Below are positions 10,496 through 18,548 of a stretch of 64,000 nt of DNA, piece after piece. The position numbers and the translations under genes were made by a program. The notes under the pieces are model-generated. The model did no database searches, was not told where the DNA came from, and worked only from the letters and a program-made list of their open reading frames with translations. The DNA is taken from positions 1,054,001-1,118,000 of the forward strand of contig NZ_LTZG01000001.1 of assembly GCF_001592825.1 (NCBI RefSeq), read 5' to 3'. Positions within the stretch are counted from its first letter, which is position 1. Each line of letters opens with the position of its first letter. The stretch comes from Planococcus maritimus. GTDB taxonomy: Bacteria; Bacillota; Bacilli; Bacillales_A; Planococcaceae.

Positions 10496-11065
10496 TCAAT
10501 GGTCATCGATATCGATTGTTTCTTTCGATAAATGAGTGCTCATTTTAGCGTATTGGTTGAACACGCGTGCAAGTTCACGCAGGCGGTCATGAACATCGTC
10601 ATTGATGATGGCATTTGTATCATCGAAATGGCTTGTATGCGTGTAAACGTAATTCGGCGTCACCAGGCAGCGGAAATAATCAAGAATCGGTTTCAGCTGA
10701 TTTTCAATAACTAGATGATGCTGATACGTACCGCCGTTTGCAACGATCGATACGGGCTTGTAGCGCATCGTCCGCGGGTGAAGCATATCGAAGGCGTTTT
10801 TCAAGACGCCAGGAATTGACCCTTGGAAAATCGGCGAAGCGATGATATAGCCATCTGCTTCTTCAAAACGGCGGACCATTTCGCGCATGCTGTCATTGTA
10901 TTCGGCATTTGGACGCCCATCAACGAATTGATGTTCATACTCGCTCATGCTCAAAATGCTCAATTCCATCGCTGGATCTATTTGTTCCAGATAGACTTTG
11001 ACCTGTTCCAACACAGCGCCTGTTTTGCGGCCCAGAATTGTTCCATCCACTAATAAAATTTTCAT
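10496..11065 (-). CDS. NADPH-dependent FMN reductase-family flavoprotein
   Basis: The 189-aa protein has a flavodoxin-like fold: MKILLVDGTILGRKTGAV at the N-terminus is the FMN phosphate loop, and ASPIFQGSIPGVLKNAFDML near residue 76 is the hallmark of the NADPH-dependent FMN reductase/azoreductase family. It probably reduces FMN, quinones or azo compounds in the cytosol with NAD(P)H. Two purine-rich boxes precede the ATG (AAGGAGG and AGGAGA). A TGCAGT-N5-ACTGCA palindrome lies 74 nt upstream. The physiological substrate is unknown. Confidence 0.85.
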   Translation of the reverse strand: MKILLVDGTILGRKTGAVLEQVKVYLEQIDPAMELSILSMSEYEHQFVDGRPNAEYNDSMREMVRRFEEADGYIIASPIFQGSIPGVLKNAFDMLHPRTMRYKPVSIVANGGTYQHHLVIENQLKPILDYFRCLVTPNYVYTHTSHFDDTNAIINDDVHDRLRELARVFNQYAKMSTHLSKETIDIDDH

Positions 11066-11138
11066 TCTCCTGAATCCTCCTTGACTCCGTATAAGCAGGC
11101 ACTAAAATCGAGACTGCTCTTTGCGATTGAGTAACTGG

Positions 11139-11155
11139 TGCAGTATATAACTGCA
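11139..11155. promoter_or_regulatory. Palindrome TGCAGT-N5-ACTGCA (candidate operator)
   Basis: A perfect 6+5+6 inverted repeat in the 156-bp gap upstream of the FMN reductase gene. It has the size of a dimer binding site; no matching regulator is identified in the window. Confidence 0.4.
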
Positions 11156-11221
11156 ACGATAAGTTAATCATAGCAAAGACAGATTCCTCGTGCGCACCTA
11201 TAGGGCTTATAATGAAAGATT

Positions 11222-13057
11222 TCATTCTTTAGTCTGAGAATCCTTTTTGTTTCGCTTACTTTCTAAACGCTCTTGGATTCGATCGGAATCACGTTCTGGA
11301 CCTGTAAAACTGATGATTGTATCGCCTTGTTTCGGCTCCAGGACTTTATCGGACGTAAAGAATTCAATATTCCCTTGCGCTGTTTCAACGAACAAAGGAA
11401 TTGTATTGGCAGACCATCTTTGATTGAACTCTTCGTATGTGAAACGCTCTGTCAATTTTGTTGAACGGATGGCATATCCTTGCTCTTCCTTATCATCGAG
11501 TGAGTGAATATTCCAGTCTTCGGTAAACAGAATACGCCCGCTCAAAGATGAATGGAAATCAGCCGGATCCCCTTCGTGAAGAGCCGTTTGGTACAAATTG
11601 ATGCGCCCCATTTCAGGCACAAAGTTATTGACGACCAGTGCATTGAACGAGTCCGTTTCTGAGGCGACGATCATCTTCTCATACGGTGTCAAATCCACTT
11701 CATACTCTGTATGTTCGGAAAGAATATTCCCGACATAGGTTTTGATGCCGATTTGGCGTGCTTTTTGCAGACGCCCCCAAGAATCGTCAACAAGCAGGAC
11801 ATTTTTATCCATATCGTGAAGAACTTTCGCTAAAGCCGTTGTGAATCGGCTGGCACCGACAATGATGAGGCCCGGATCTTCTGCAGAAGCAAGGCCAAGT
11901 TTGCGGCCAACCCACGTAATGGAAAAGCCATGTGCCACAACCGTGGAAAACACGAGCGCAAAGGTCAACGCCGTCAACAGATCTGCATCTTCAAATCCAG
12001 CGTCCAATAAGACGTTGGCAAAGTAGCCGGAAACCGTCAATGCGACGATGCCGCGAGGGGCAATCCAACCAATCAAGGCTCTTTCCCGCCAGCTCAAATC
12101 TGTGCCGATTGTCGATAGCCAGATGGATAGCGGCCTGACAATGAAAAGCATCGCCAGTACGAACAAAATAATGGACCAATTGAAGATTTCAAACAGCACG
12201 TCCATGCTGAGAGAAGCTGTCAGCATCATGAAGACACTTGAAATCAGCAGGATCGACATCGTCTCTTTGAAGTGTCTCATGTCGTTGATGGAGCTGATGT
12301 TCATATTGGCCATGACCATCCCCATAGCCGTCACCGCAAGCAGGCCAGTCTCGTGCATAACAATATCGGAGATGACAAAGGTCAACAACACGACGCCGAA
12401 CACCATCGGAGATTTGAGAAACTCAGGAATTTGACCGTGCTCGAACATCCAACCCATCCCAAATCCTGCGACTGCGCCAAGTACGGTCGCAAAAAGCGCT
12501 GCCAGGAAGAACAATCCGAATGCGGCCGCAGTCACTTCCCCTTCTGCAAATAATATAAATTGAAAAGCGAACAGCGCGAGCAATGCGCCGAACGGGTCGA
12601 CGATGATGCCTTCCCATTTCAATAATGCGGCTGGCCGGGCTTTTAACTTAGCCTGCCGGAGCAGCGGCATGATCACGGTCGGACCGGTGACGATAAACAA
12701 ACCGCCAATGACAAATGATACGGCCCATGACAGCCCAGCTACATAATGCGAAGCCAAGGTACCGCCAGCCCAGGCAAGCAAAGCGCCGAACGTGACAATT
12801 CGCCACACCGGCTTGCTGAAACCTCGGATTTCTTTGAAGTTTAAGTTCAAGCTGCCTTCAAACAAAATGATGGCAACTGCAAGTGACACAAGCGGCCGGA
12901 ACAAATCCCCAAAACTTTCTTCCGGAGAAATCACGGCAAATATCGGGCCTATCAATAACCCGGCAATCGACATCAACACAATCGCAGGAAGGCGGAGACG
13001 CCAGGCGATCCACTGTGACAGAACGCCGAGGAAAATAATTAACATAAGGTCGAACAA
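11222..13057 (-). CDS. CPA1-type Na+(K+)/H+ antiporter with C-terminal TrkA-N (RCK) domain
   Basis: This protein of about 611 aa has roughly 12 N-terminal membrane helices (residues 1-380) with the cation/proton antiporter signatures FEGSLNLNF near 65, GPTVIMPLLRQ near 125 and GWIAPRGIVAL near 328. A cytosolic Rossmann TrkA-N domain (GLIIVGASRFTTALAKVL) begins near 395. It should exchange protons for Na+ or K+ and be gated by a nucleotide or ion at the RCK domain. The given start is TTG at 13057. A better-placed Shine-Dalgarno (AAGGAAGTGA) favours an ATC codon four codons upstream (13067-13069), giving a start MDSLLFDLML; see findings. Confidence 0.85.
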   Translation of the reverse strand: MFDLMLIIFLGVLSQWIAWRLRLPAIVLMSIAGLLIGPIFAVISPEESFGDLFRPLVSLAVAIILFEGSLNLNFKEIRGFSKPVWRIVTFGALLAWAGGTLASHYVAGLSWAVSFVIGGLFIVTGPTVIMPLLRQAKLKARPAALLKWEGIIVDPFGALLALFAFQFILFAEGEVTAAAFGLFFLAALFATVLGAVAGFGMGWMFEHGQIPEFLKSPMVFGVVLLTFVISDIVMHETGLLAVTAMGMVMANMNISSINDMRHFKETMSILLISSVFMMLTASLSMDVLFEIFNWSIILFVLAMLFIVRPLSIWLSTIGTDLSWRERALIGWIAPRGIVALTVSGYFANVLLDAGFEDADLLTALTFALVFSTVVAHGFSITWVGRKLGLASAEDPGLIIVGASRFTTALAKVLHDMDKNVLLVDDSWGRLQKARQIGIKTYVGNILSEHTEYEVDLTPYEKMIVASETDSFNALVVNNFVPEMGRINLYQTALHEGDPADFHSSLSGRILFTEDWNIHSLDDKEEQGYAIRSTKLTERFTYEEFNQRWSANTIPLFVETAQGNIEFFTSDKVLEPKQGDTIISFTGPERDSDRIQERLESKRNKKDSQTKE

Positions 13058-13159
13058 TAAACTGTCGATGGCATCTCACTTCCTTTTTTCGTTTTTTGTT
13101 ATTATATAGGAGTAGTAGTGCGCAATGAAAGCGAGAAGCGCCAAGCGTATGGATTTAAA

Positions 13160-13190
13160 TTTTCTCTATTTGTGGTACAATACAGAGAAA
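13160..13190 (+). promoter_or_regulatory. Extended -10 promoter for the SE1832-family gene
   Basis: TGG-TACAAT (an extended -10, TGnTACAAT) occurs about 20 nt before the ribosome binding site. The -35 is weak. Confidence 0.5.
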
Positions 13191-13206
13191 AACTAGGGTG
13201 ATTTGG

Positions 13207-13389
13207 TTGAACAAGCAGGAAATTGAATACGCAATCGCCGAATTGAAGAGCGATTATGTACGCCAACAGGGTGATATTGAAAAACTGGAAACGACCGGCC
13301 ACACAAAAATGGTCGACAAAGCCGAAGAACGGCTTGAAAAAATGGAACAGCGTCTTGCGGAATTAAACAAAAAACTCGCGGAACTTTAA
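13207..13389 (+). CDS. SE1832-family small coiled-coil protein
   Basis: This 60-aa acidic/basic alpha-helical protein begins NKQEIEYAIAELKSDYVRQQ, contains the conserved LETTGH segment and ends in a heptad-like EERLEKMEQRLAELNKKLAEL. I recognise it as the SE1832-type family of uncharacterised Bacillota proteins. TTG at 13207 is preferred because AGGGTGAT, complementary to the 16S rRNA tail, sits just upstream; GTG at 13198 is the alternative. Its stop codon lies inside the terminator stem. It is followed by an ABC-F gene. No function is known. Confidence 0.75.
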   Translation: MNKQEIEYAIAELKSDYVRQQGDIEKLETTGHTKMVDKAEERLEKMEQRLAELNKKLAEL

Positions 13390-13405
13390 CCGCGGTTTTT
13401 TTTAT
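13377..13405 (+). terminator. Intrinsic terminator overlapping the SE1832-family stop codon
   Basis: CGCGG-aactttaa-CCGCG followed by eight T. The left arm is within the last codons of the gene. Confidence 0.7.
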
Positions 13406-13426
13406 GGAAAGTGGAGGAACACATAA

Positions 13427-14992
13427 ATGAGTTTATTAACAGTAGAAAACCTTAGCCACACATTCGGTGACCGTACTTTATTCAATGATATTTCGTTTCG
13501 GTTAGTCGAAGGAGAACATGTCGGGCTCGTCGGGGCAAACGGCGTCGGGAAATCGACACTGATGAATATTTTGACCGGCAAGCAAATTCACGATGGCGGC
13601 AAAGTCGAATGGCAGCCGAAAACCCATTACGGCTATTTGGACCAACACACGCAACTCGCGCCTGGCCGTACGATCCGTCAAACTTTGCAAGATGCCTTCT
13701 TGCCACTTTACGAAAAAGAAAAAGAATTGAATGACATCGCCATGCAAATGGGCGAAGCCGATCCTGAGCAACTCGAAACATTGCTCGAACAAATGGCTGA
13801 AGTACAAGATGCACTCGATGCCGGCGATTTTTATACCTTGGATGTCAAAGTGGACGAAATCGCACGTGGGCTTGGGCTTGACGCTATCGGTCTTGAACGG
13901 AATGTAGAATCTCTTTCCGGCGGCCAGCGGACCAAACTTCTTTTGGCCAAACTATTGCTGGAAAAACCGAAAGTGCTGTTGCTGGATGAGCCGACCAACT
14001 ATTTGGACGAAGAGCATATCCAATGGCTCGTCAATTACTTGAAAAACTATCCGCATGCGTTCCTTTTGATCTCGCATGATACGGAATTCATGAGTTCAGT
14101 AACCGGCGTTATTTTCCACCTGGAATTCTCCCGACTGAACCGTTACACCGCTTCTTATGAGAAATTCATCGAGCTTGCGGAACTGGCGAAAAAACAGCAT
14201 CTTGAAGCTTATGAAAAACAAGAGGACATGATTAAGAAAACCGAGACCTTCATCGCGAAAAACAAAGCCCGTGCGTCGACGACTGGACGCGCGAAATCCC
14301 GTCAGAAGCAATTGGACCGCATGGACCGCATTGAAAAACCGGAAATGGCAGCTAAGCCGCAGTTCGCTTTCAAGGAAACGCGCAGCCCAAGCCGCTACGT
14401 TGTTGAAGCGGAAGCGCTCCGCATCGGTTACGACAAGCCGCTATTGCCGCCGTTATCGTTCATGATTGAACGCGGGGAAAAAATTGCGCTTGTCGGCATG
14501 AACGGAGTCGGGAAATCGACTTTGTTGAAGACGATGCTTGGCAAGATCAAGCCGCTTGATGGCGACGTCATCCGCGGGGAATACTTGACGCCTAGCTATT
14601 TCGAACAGGAAGTCAAAGCGCCTACCCACCGGCCGATCGATGAAATCTGGGATGCGTATCCTTCGATGGATCAGGGACAAGTGCGCGGTGCTCTTGCCCG
14701 CACCGGCTTGAAGAGCGAACACATCGGCCGCCCGATGAACCAATTGAGCGGTGGCGAACAAGCGAAAGTGCGCTTGTGTAAATTGATGCTTGAAGAAAGC
14801 AACTGGCTGATCTTCGATGAACCGACGAATCACTTGGATATCGATGCGAAAGCCGAACTCAAACGTGCGATGCAAGCTTATAAAGGCACGATCGTGCTCG
14901 TCAGCCACGAACCGGATTTTTACGACGGCTTGGCGACGAAAGTGTGGAATGTTGAAGACTGGATCGAAGCTGGAAAGCAAACAGAAGCATAA
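13427..14992 (+). CDS. ABC-F family ATPase (YfmM-like)
   Basis: The 521-aa soluble protein has two ABC ATPase domains and no membrane segments. Walker A motifs are GANGVGKST near residue 37 and GMNGVGKST near 357; signatures are LSGGQRTK near 164 and LSGGEQAK near 440; Walker B with glutamate is LLLDEPTNYLDE and LIFDEPTNHLD. The charged linker near 240-300 (KKQHLEAYEKQEDMIKKTE) is the P-site tRNA interaction motif. Such proteins bind the ribosomal E site and relieve stalling or confer ribosome protection. Length and N-terminus resemble B. subtilis YfmM. Antibiotic protection cannot be inferred from sequence alone. Confidence 0.9.
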   Translation: MSLLTVENLSHTFGDRTLFNDISFRLVEGEHVGLVGANGVGKSTLMNILTGKQIHDGGKVEWQPKTHYGYLDQHTQLAPGRTIRQTLQDAFLPLYEKEKELNDIAMQMGEADPEQLETLLEQMAEVQDALDAGDFYTLDVKVDEIARGLGLDAIGLERNVESLSGGQRTKLLLAKLLLEKPKVLLLDEPTNYLDEEHIQWLVNYLKNYPHAFLLISHDTEFMSSVTGVIFHLEFSRLNRYTASYEKFIELAELAKKQHLEAYEKQEDMIKKTETFIAKNKARASTTGRAKSRQKQLDRMDRIEKPEMAAKPQFAFKETRSPSRYVVEAEALRIGYDKPLLPPLSFMIERGEKIALVGMNGVGKSTLLKTMLGKIKPLDGDVIRGEYLTPSYFEQEVKAPTHRPIDEIWDAYPSMDQGQVRGALARTGLKSEHIGRPMNQLSGGEQAKVRLCKLMLEESNWLIFDEPTNHLDIDAKAELKRAMQAYKGTIVLVSHEPDFYDGLATKVWNVEDWIEAGKQTEA

Positions 14993-14995
14993 GTT

Positions 14996-15044
14996 AAAAA
15001 CCCGCTGTACACGACGTTTTACGTGTACAGCGGGTTTTTATTAG
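14996..15044 (+). terminator. Intrinsic terminator of the ABC-F gene
   Basis: AAAAACCCGCTGTACACG and CGTGTACAGCGGGTTTTT form a long perfect stem with a T tail. Confidence 0.92.
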
Positions 15045-15154
15045 ATACGAGCAGGTTTCTGGAAAACTCTATGCGATTGAGCAGTAGATAAAGAGAGCGA
15101 AAGTTTGATTGTGGAATCGTTCCCACATTCTATTAATGCGATTTACTAGTAGTC

Positions 15155-15240
15155 GCCGCCTGGCTTGGGGTTGGCCTTTTGCAATAAGCCAGGAAAAGCA
15201 CCTGTCTTATTGCGTCGGCTCACCCTTGACGCTTGGCGGC
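15155..15240 (+). ncRNA. Structured hairpin core, type A copy 1
   Basis: The fold is GCCGCCTGGC/GCTTGGCGGC (outer), GGGTTGGCC/GGCTCACCC (one mismatch, one G.U), GCAATAAG/CTTATTGC, then CAGG/CCTG around AAAAGCA. Copies 2 and 3 occupy 15401-15486 and 15647-15732. In copy 3 CCTG becomes CTTG, which keeps a G.U pair if the plus strand is the RNA. Whether it is transcribed is unknown. Confidence 0.55.
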
Positions 15241-15400
15241 TGAGTGATTTCATTGTACGCAAATTGTTTAAGTAGATCCGCTTCTTTACACGTTGCCGCC
15301 TAGTGGGGGAATCGCTTCCCGGGTCTAGTTTTAATTAGGATAGTTAGGCTTTGATTGCGGAACCGATTTTGTGTTCGATTGGTGTTTTGTGTGGGTAGTC

Positions 15401-15486
15401 GCCGCCTGGCTTTGGGTTGGCCTTTTGCAATAAGCCAGGAAAAGCACCTGTCTTATTGCGTCGGCTCACCCTTGGCGCTTGGCGGC
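15401..15486 (+). ncRNA. Structured hairpin core, type A copy 2
   Basis: Same fold as copy 1, 246 bp downstream; all four helices are retained. Confidence 0.55.
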
Positions 15487-15646
15487 TGAGTGATTCCATT
15501 GTACGAAAATTGTTTAAGTAGATCGGCTTCTTTACACGTTGCCGCCTAGTGGGGGAATCGCTTCCCGGGTCTAGTTTTAATTAGGATAGTTAGGCTTTGA
15601 TTGCGGCATCGGTTTTGTGCTCGATTGGCGCTTCGTGTGGATAGTC

Positions 15647-15732
15647 GCCGCCTGGCTTTGGGTTGGCCTTTTGCAATAAGCCAGGAAAAGCACTTGTCTT
15701 ATTGCGTCGGCTCACCCTTGGCGCTTGGCGGC
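15647..15732 (+). ncRNA. Structured hairpin core, type A copy 3
   Basis: Same fold as copy 1. The apical pair has changed from G-C to G.U (CACTTGTC instead of CACCTGTC), keeping the plus-strand helix. Confidence 0.55.
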
Positions 15733-15820
15733 TGAGTGACTCCATTGTTTGCAGTTCGTTTAACTAGATCGGCTTCTTTACACGTTGCCGGCTAGTTGGG
15801 GAATCGCTTCCCGGGATGCA

Positions 15821-16310
15821 GTATCTGGTCATGTGGTGCTTGAACCAAGTATCTTGTTAGACGTTTGGGGCTGAAAACCTCAATCCCTTTGATGTAAACG
15901 ATATGAGCTACAAAAGGTGACGCAGTTACTCATTTTCTATTGAGTAGATAGAAGAGAATTTCTTCTATTCGAAAAATAGAGACGGAGTGGAAGGGGTTAA
16001 TAGATGGCGAGGGGAAGCTGGGTCCATTCATTTGCGACGCATTTGCGCAGCAGATGTTTTCGTGCGATGCCCGAACATAGTGAGGGTTGAGCAGATGTGG
16101 GAGCAACGCGTATCAAGCGATGCTCGAACACAGAGAAATTTGACACATTGGCTAGGCACCCACCCCAGCTCCGGGCAGCTGAAAGCGCGACGTCCTGCCG
16201 CATCAGCTGCATGACTCACCTCCTGCGAGCCGCAAGCGTCCTCCTGTAACGCAATCGAATAGCGCAAGGCAAGCTATTTATACTTACTATGTTTCTCATA
16301 TCTTTTACTT
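15821..16310. other. Gene-free region with a degenerate type C/D hairpin
   Basis: No gene is supported. ATAGAAGA-N5-TCTTCTAT is a small hairpin near 15948-15970. Around 16084-16161 GGGT, AGC and ATGTG pair with CACAT, GCT and ACCC in the same order as the stem at 8-86, with a longer apex. AGCAGATGT...GCGATGCYCGAACAYAG occurs twice in the stretch 16047-16133. Near 16187-16240 the text resembles the block at 150-205 (GCGACGYCCTGYCGCATC, CTGCGAGCCSCAAGC). It looks like an eroded copy of the left-end repeat. Confidence 0.5.
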
Positions 16311-16314
16311 ACTT

Positions 16315-17763
16315 TCAATAAGTCGTCAGCTTGAAGAGTTTTTGGAAGTTGTAGATGCCGCGCTGCCAGAAGTTGAACCCGTCTTGGTATTCTTCTAGGT
16401 CGAGTGTGTACAAAGCGTCTTCGTTGTTCCATAGCCGATCGAAATACGTATCCAGCTCGCCGACCAAATCGCTGTCGGTCGGTGCTTTAATCAGGATATC
16501 TGACTCGAGGTTATAATCCATTAGCGTCCGCTCGGTCATATTTGCGGACCCTCCCATAATAATTGTTTCTTCGCCGCTTTGAATCATGATGGTCTTCGTG
16601 TGGAATTGCCCGACTACCGGATTGTACCAACGGACTTCCAAGGAATCGCTGGCTGCATCGACCATGCCATTCACCGCCGGGCGGTTCGGCAAACCGGTTT
16701 TCTCATTGCCGAATGCATTTTCATTTGGATCGAGTACGAGCTGCACTTCGACACCGCGGTTCGACGCCTCTTCCAAGCTCTTGACTACACTTGTCTCGGA
16801 TAAGTAGAACATGGCCATTTGAATGCTATCGCCTTTTTCGGCGCTGTCCAAGTGCTTCAGCAACTCTTCCAATATTTGCCGCTCAGTTAAGTATTGCACT
16901 TCATAATCGCCTGTTTGTTCGGGCATTTCTGCTCTTGGAAAATCAGGGCCTCCGGACAATTTTGAGACCGCTTCTTCGGCTTCTAGAATATCATCAAGCA
17001 CGGGCCCACTAACGCGAAATGCCATATTGTCGTGCAAACCGCTCGCATCGTGTGGATTGGCTGAACTGACGATTGCTTCCTGTTCTGAAACGACCGTCTT
17101 CCGGTGGTTTGCTTTGATGTTCATTAATTGCATGTATGATGACAGAGTCATATCGGGCGCGTCGCTCGACATCGCATTGGCTATCCAGCCTTCTCCATCG
17201 TTATCGAACCATTGAAAGATTACTCGGTAGAGTCCTGAATATAGAGGCATGGAATCGCGCAATTTGTCGAGGTCGGTGATGATCACTTCCACCCCTTCCG
17301 CCTCCAAGGTTTCCAACAGCAAGCTTTCGTAGGATCCGTAGCCAAGGTTCAGCGGGTCGGTGATGAAATAGATCGGAAAATCAGGGTTTTCCTGCTTTTT
17401 CTCAACAATGTGATCGGCTAGGCGCTCAGCGATGGCTGGATAAGCCGTATCGGTATCGTTGTAATTGTCGAATAGAAACAAATCGAGCACGAGAAATTCT
17501 TCCGCTTCATCAATCAGTTCGTAAATTTCATCAAAAATTCGCAGTTCGCTTTCCAATCCGGTTCCTTCTTTGTCTTGCGCATAGCTGAGGTCGTAAATCA
17601 TTTCCACCTGTTCGACACCATGCAGGTCGCCAGCAAATGAAACGCCTTCCGGCAAAGGTTTAAACGTATGCCAAATTATGACTATGATATACATTGCAGC
17701 AAGTACACCCAAAACTCTCATAACGATGCGCCTGCGTTTACTATAATCCTTATTTTTTTTCAT
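16315..17763 (-). CDS. Phospholipase D-like (cardiolipin synthase-related) membrane protein
   Basis: The 482-aa protein has one N-terminal membrane anchor (VLGVLAAMYIIVIIW) and two PLD-type phosphodiesterase motifs: NHRKTVVSE...SSAN near residue 215 and FHTKTIMIQ...GGSAN near 395. The HxK pairs and GS/SSxN parts are intact, but the usual aspartate is Glu in the first motif and Gln in the second. Family members hydrolyse or transfer phosphodiesters, for example phosphatidyl groups. The start ATG at 17763 has AAAGGGGCGG upstream; an open frame further upstream lacks a start signal. A terminator separates it from the sigma factor gene. The substrate is uncertain. Confidence 0.8.
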   Translation of the reverse strand: MKKNKDYSKRRRIVMRVLGVLAAMYIIVIIWHTFKPLPEGVSFAGDLHGVEQVEMIYDLSYAQDKEGTGLESELRIFDEIYELIDEAEEFLVLDLFLFDNYNDTDTAYPAIAERLADHIVEKKQENPDFPIYFITDPLNLGYGSYESLLLETLEAEGVEVIITDLDKLRDSMPLYSGLYRVIFQWFDNDGEGWIANAMSSDAPDMTLSSYMQLMNIKANHRKTVVSEQEAIVSSANPHDASGLHDNMAFRVSGPVLDDILEAEEAVSKLSGGPDFPRAEMPEQTGDYEVQYLTERQILEELLKHLDSAEKGDSIQMAMFYLSETSVVKSLEEASNRGVEVQLVLDPNENAFGNEKTGLPNRPAVNGMVDAASDSLEVRWYNPVVGQFHTKTIMIQSGEETIIMGGSANMTERTLMDYNLESDILIKAPTDSDLVGELDTYFDRLWNNEDALYTLDLEEYQDGFNFWQRGIYNFQKLFKLTTY

Positions 17764-17833
17764 GTTTTTTCCGCCCCTTTGCTTCATTATAAGCGGAAGG
17801 ATATTAAAAAAATATAAGTTATTATTTCCCATA

Positions 17834-17866
17834 TAAAAACCCCAGCCGTTAATTGGCTGGGGTTGG
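17834..17866 (-). terminator. Intrinsic terminator of the ECF sigma gene
   Basis: On the minus strand AACCCCAGCC-N7-GGCTGGGGTT is followed by TTTATAT. Confidence 0.88.
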
Positions 17867-17873
17867 CTTCATA

Positions 17874-18410
17874 TTAGGCAATTACTACGTATTCGCGTGT
17901 TCTTACATCTTCTATCAGCATGTCTTTCAGGCGTTGCTTGCCACGATGCAAACGGGATTTTACGGTACCGATCGAGACCTTCATCGCTTCAGCGATTTCC
18001 ACGAGTGAATACTGGTGGACATAAAAATAAACGATGGTGGTTCGGTAAATCGCATCCAACTCAGAAATCTTGTGGCGGATCATGACCGAGACGTCTTGTT
18101 TTTCCAATAGTTCTGCCGTCCCGGTTTCATCAGTTGGGATCAAATCCAAAAGGGAGACATCGAGTCCTTCCGGCTGATTGGCGATATGCTTGCTGCGGCG
18201 TACATTTTTACGATAACGGTCGCGGAATGTATTCATGCAAATTGTCGTTAGCCAGGCTTTGGCGTGATCGACTTCTGCGATTGAGGATTCATAGCGTACG
18301 ACTTTCAGCCAGACTTCCTGCATCAAGTCTTCGGCTTCAGCTTTATTGCGGGTAAGTTTCAGGCATAGATGATAGATGTAGCGATTATATTCGGCATATA
18401 GCTCTTCCAT
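17874..18410 (-). CDS. ECF (group IV) RNA polymerase sigma factor
   Basis: The 178-aa protein has sigma region 2 (LTRNKAEAEDLMQEVWLKV near residue 18, with LTTICMNTFRDRYRK near 54) and region 4 (YSLVEIAEAMKVSIGTVKSRLHRGKQRLK near 135). It should direct RNA polymerase to a stress or envelope regulon. The ribosome binding site is GGAGGT. No anti-sigma factor gene is adjacent on either side: a terminator and a PLD gene follow, and a CNNM transporter precedes it. The target promoters are unknown, and no obvious autoregulatory ECF promoter is seen upstream. Confidence 0.92.
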   Translation of the reverse strand: MEELYAEYNRYIYHLCLKLTRNKAEAEDLMQEVWLKVVRYESSIAEVDHAKAWLTTICMNTFRDRYRKNVRRSKHIANQPEGLDVSLLDLIPTDETGTAELLEKQDVSVMIRHKISELDAIYRTTIVYFYVHQYSLVEIAEAMKVSIGTVKSRLHRGKQRLKDMLIEDVRTREYVVIA

Positions 18411-18513
18411 CGGTGTTACCTCCGTCCGGTGATCTTATGCCTTAATTGTGCCTGAGCTTCAGCTTACGCTCTATCGTTCCCTCTTTCAGTCTCCTTACAA
18501 TGTTGTAAGAAAT

Positions 18514-18546
18514 GAAAAAAGCCAGCCTTGGTTCAGGCCGGCTTGC
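18514..18546 (-). terminator. Intrinsic terminator of the CNNM gene
   Basis: On the minus strand AAGCCGGCC-N8-GGCTGGCTT is followed by TTTTC. Confidence 0.85.
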
Positions 18547-18548
18547 TG

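Larger units (their letters stand above)
15151..15820 (+). repeat. Three-copy tandem repeat array, 246-bp period (type A)
   Basis: Units start at 15151, 15397 and 15643, so the period is exactly 246 bp twice; the third unit stops near 15820. Each unit contains an 86-nt hairpin core (15155-15240 and equivalents) and, about 65 nt later, a second mini-hairpin GGGAA-TCGC-TTCCC (15307-15320 in unit 1). Copies are about 95% identical. No reading frame is conserved through the array. The region from 15044 to 16310 contains no supported gene. Confidence 0.9.

Noticed and set aside
15151-15820. CRISPR array
   Set aside because: The repeat unit is 246 bp with nearly identical content throughout; there are no short repeats with unique spacers and no cas genes.
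15987-16267. Open frames of 71-79 aa beside the type A array
   Set aside because: They lie within eroded repeat sequence with no start signal; composition (Trp/Arg/Cys-rich) is not that of neighbouring genes.
15044-16310. rRNA or tRNA gene cluster
   Set aside because: No tRNA cloverleaf, CCA end or rRNA conserved text was found in this or any other gap.
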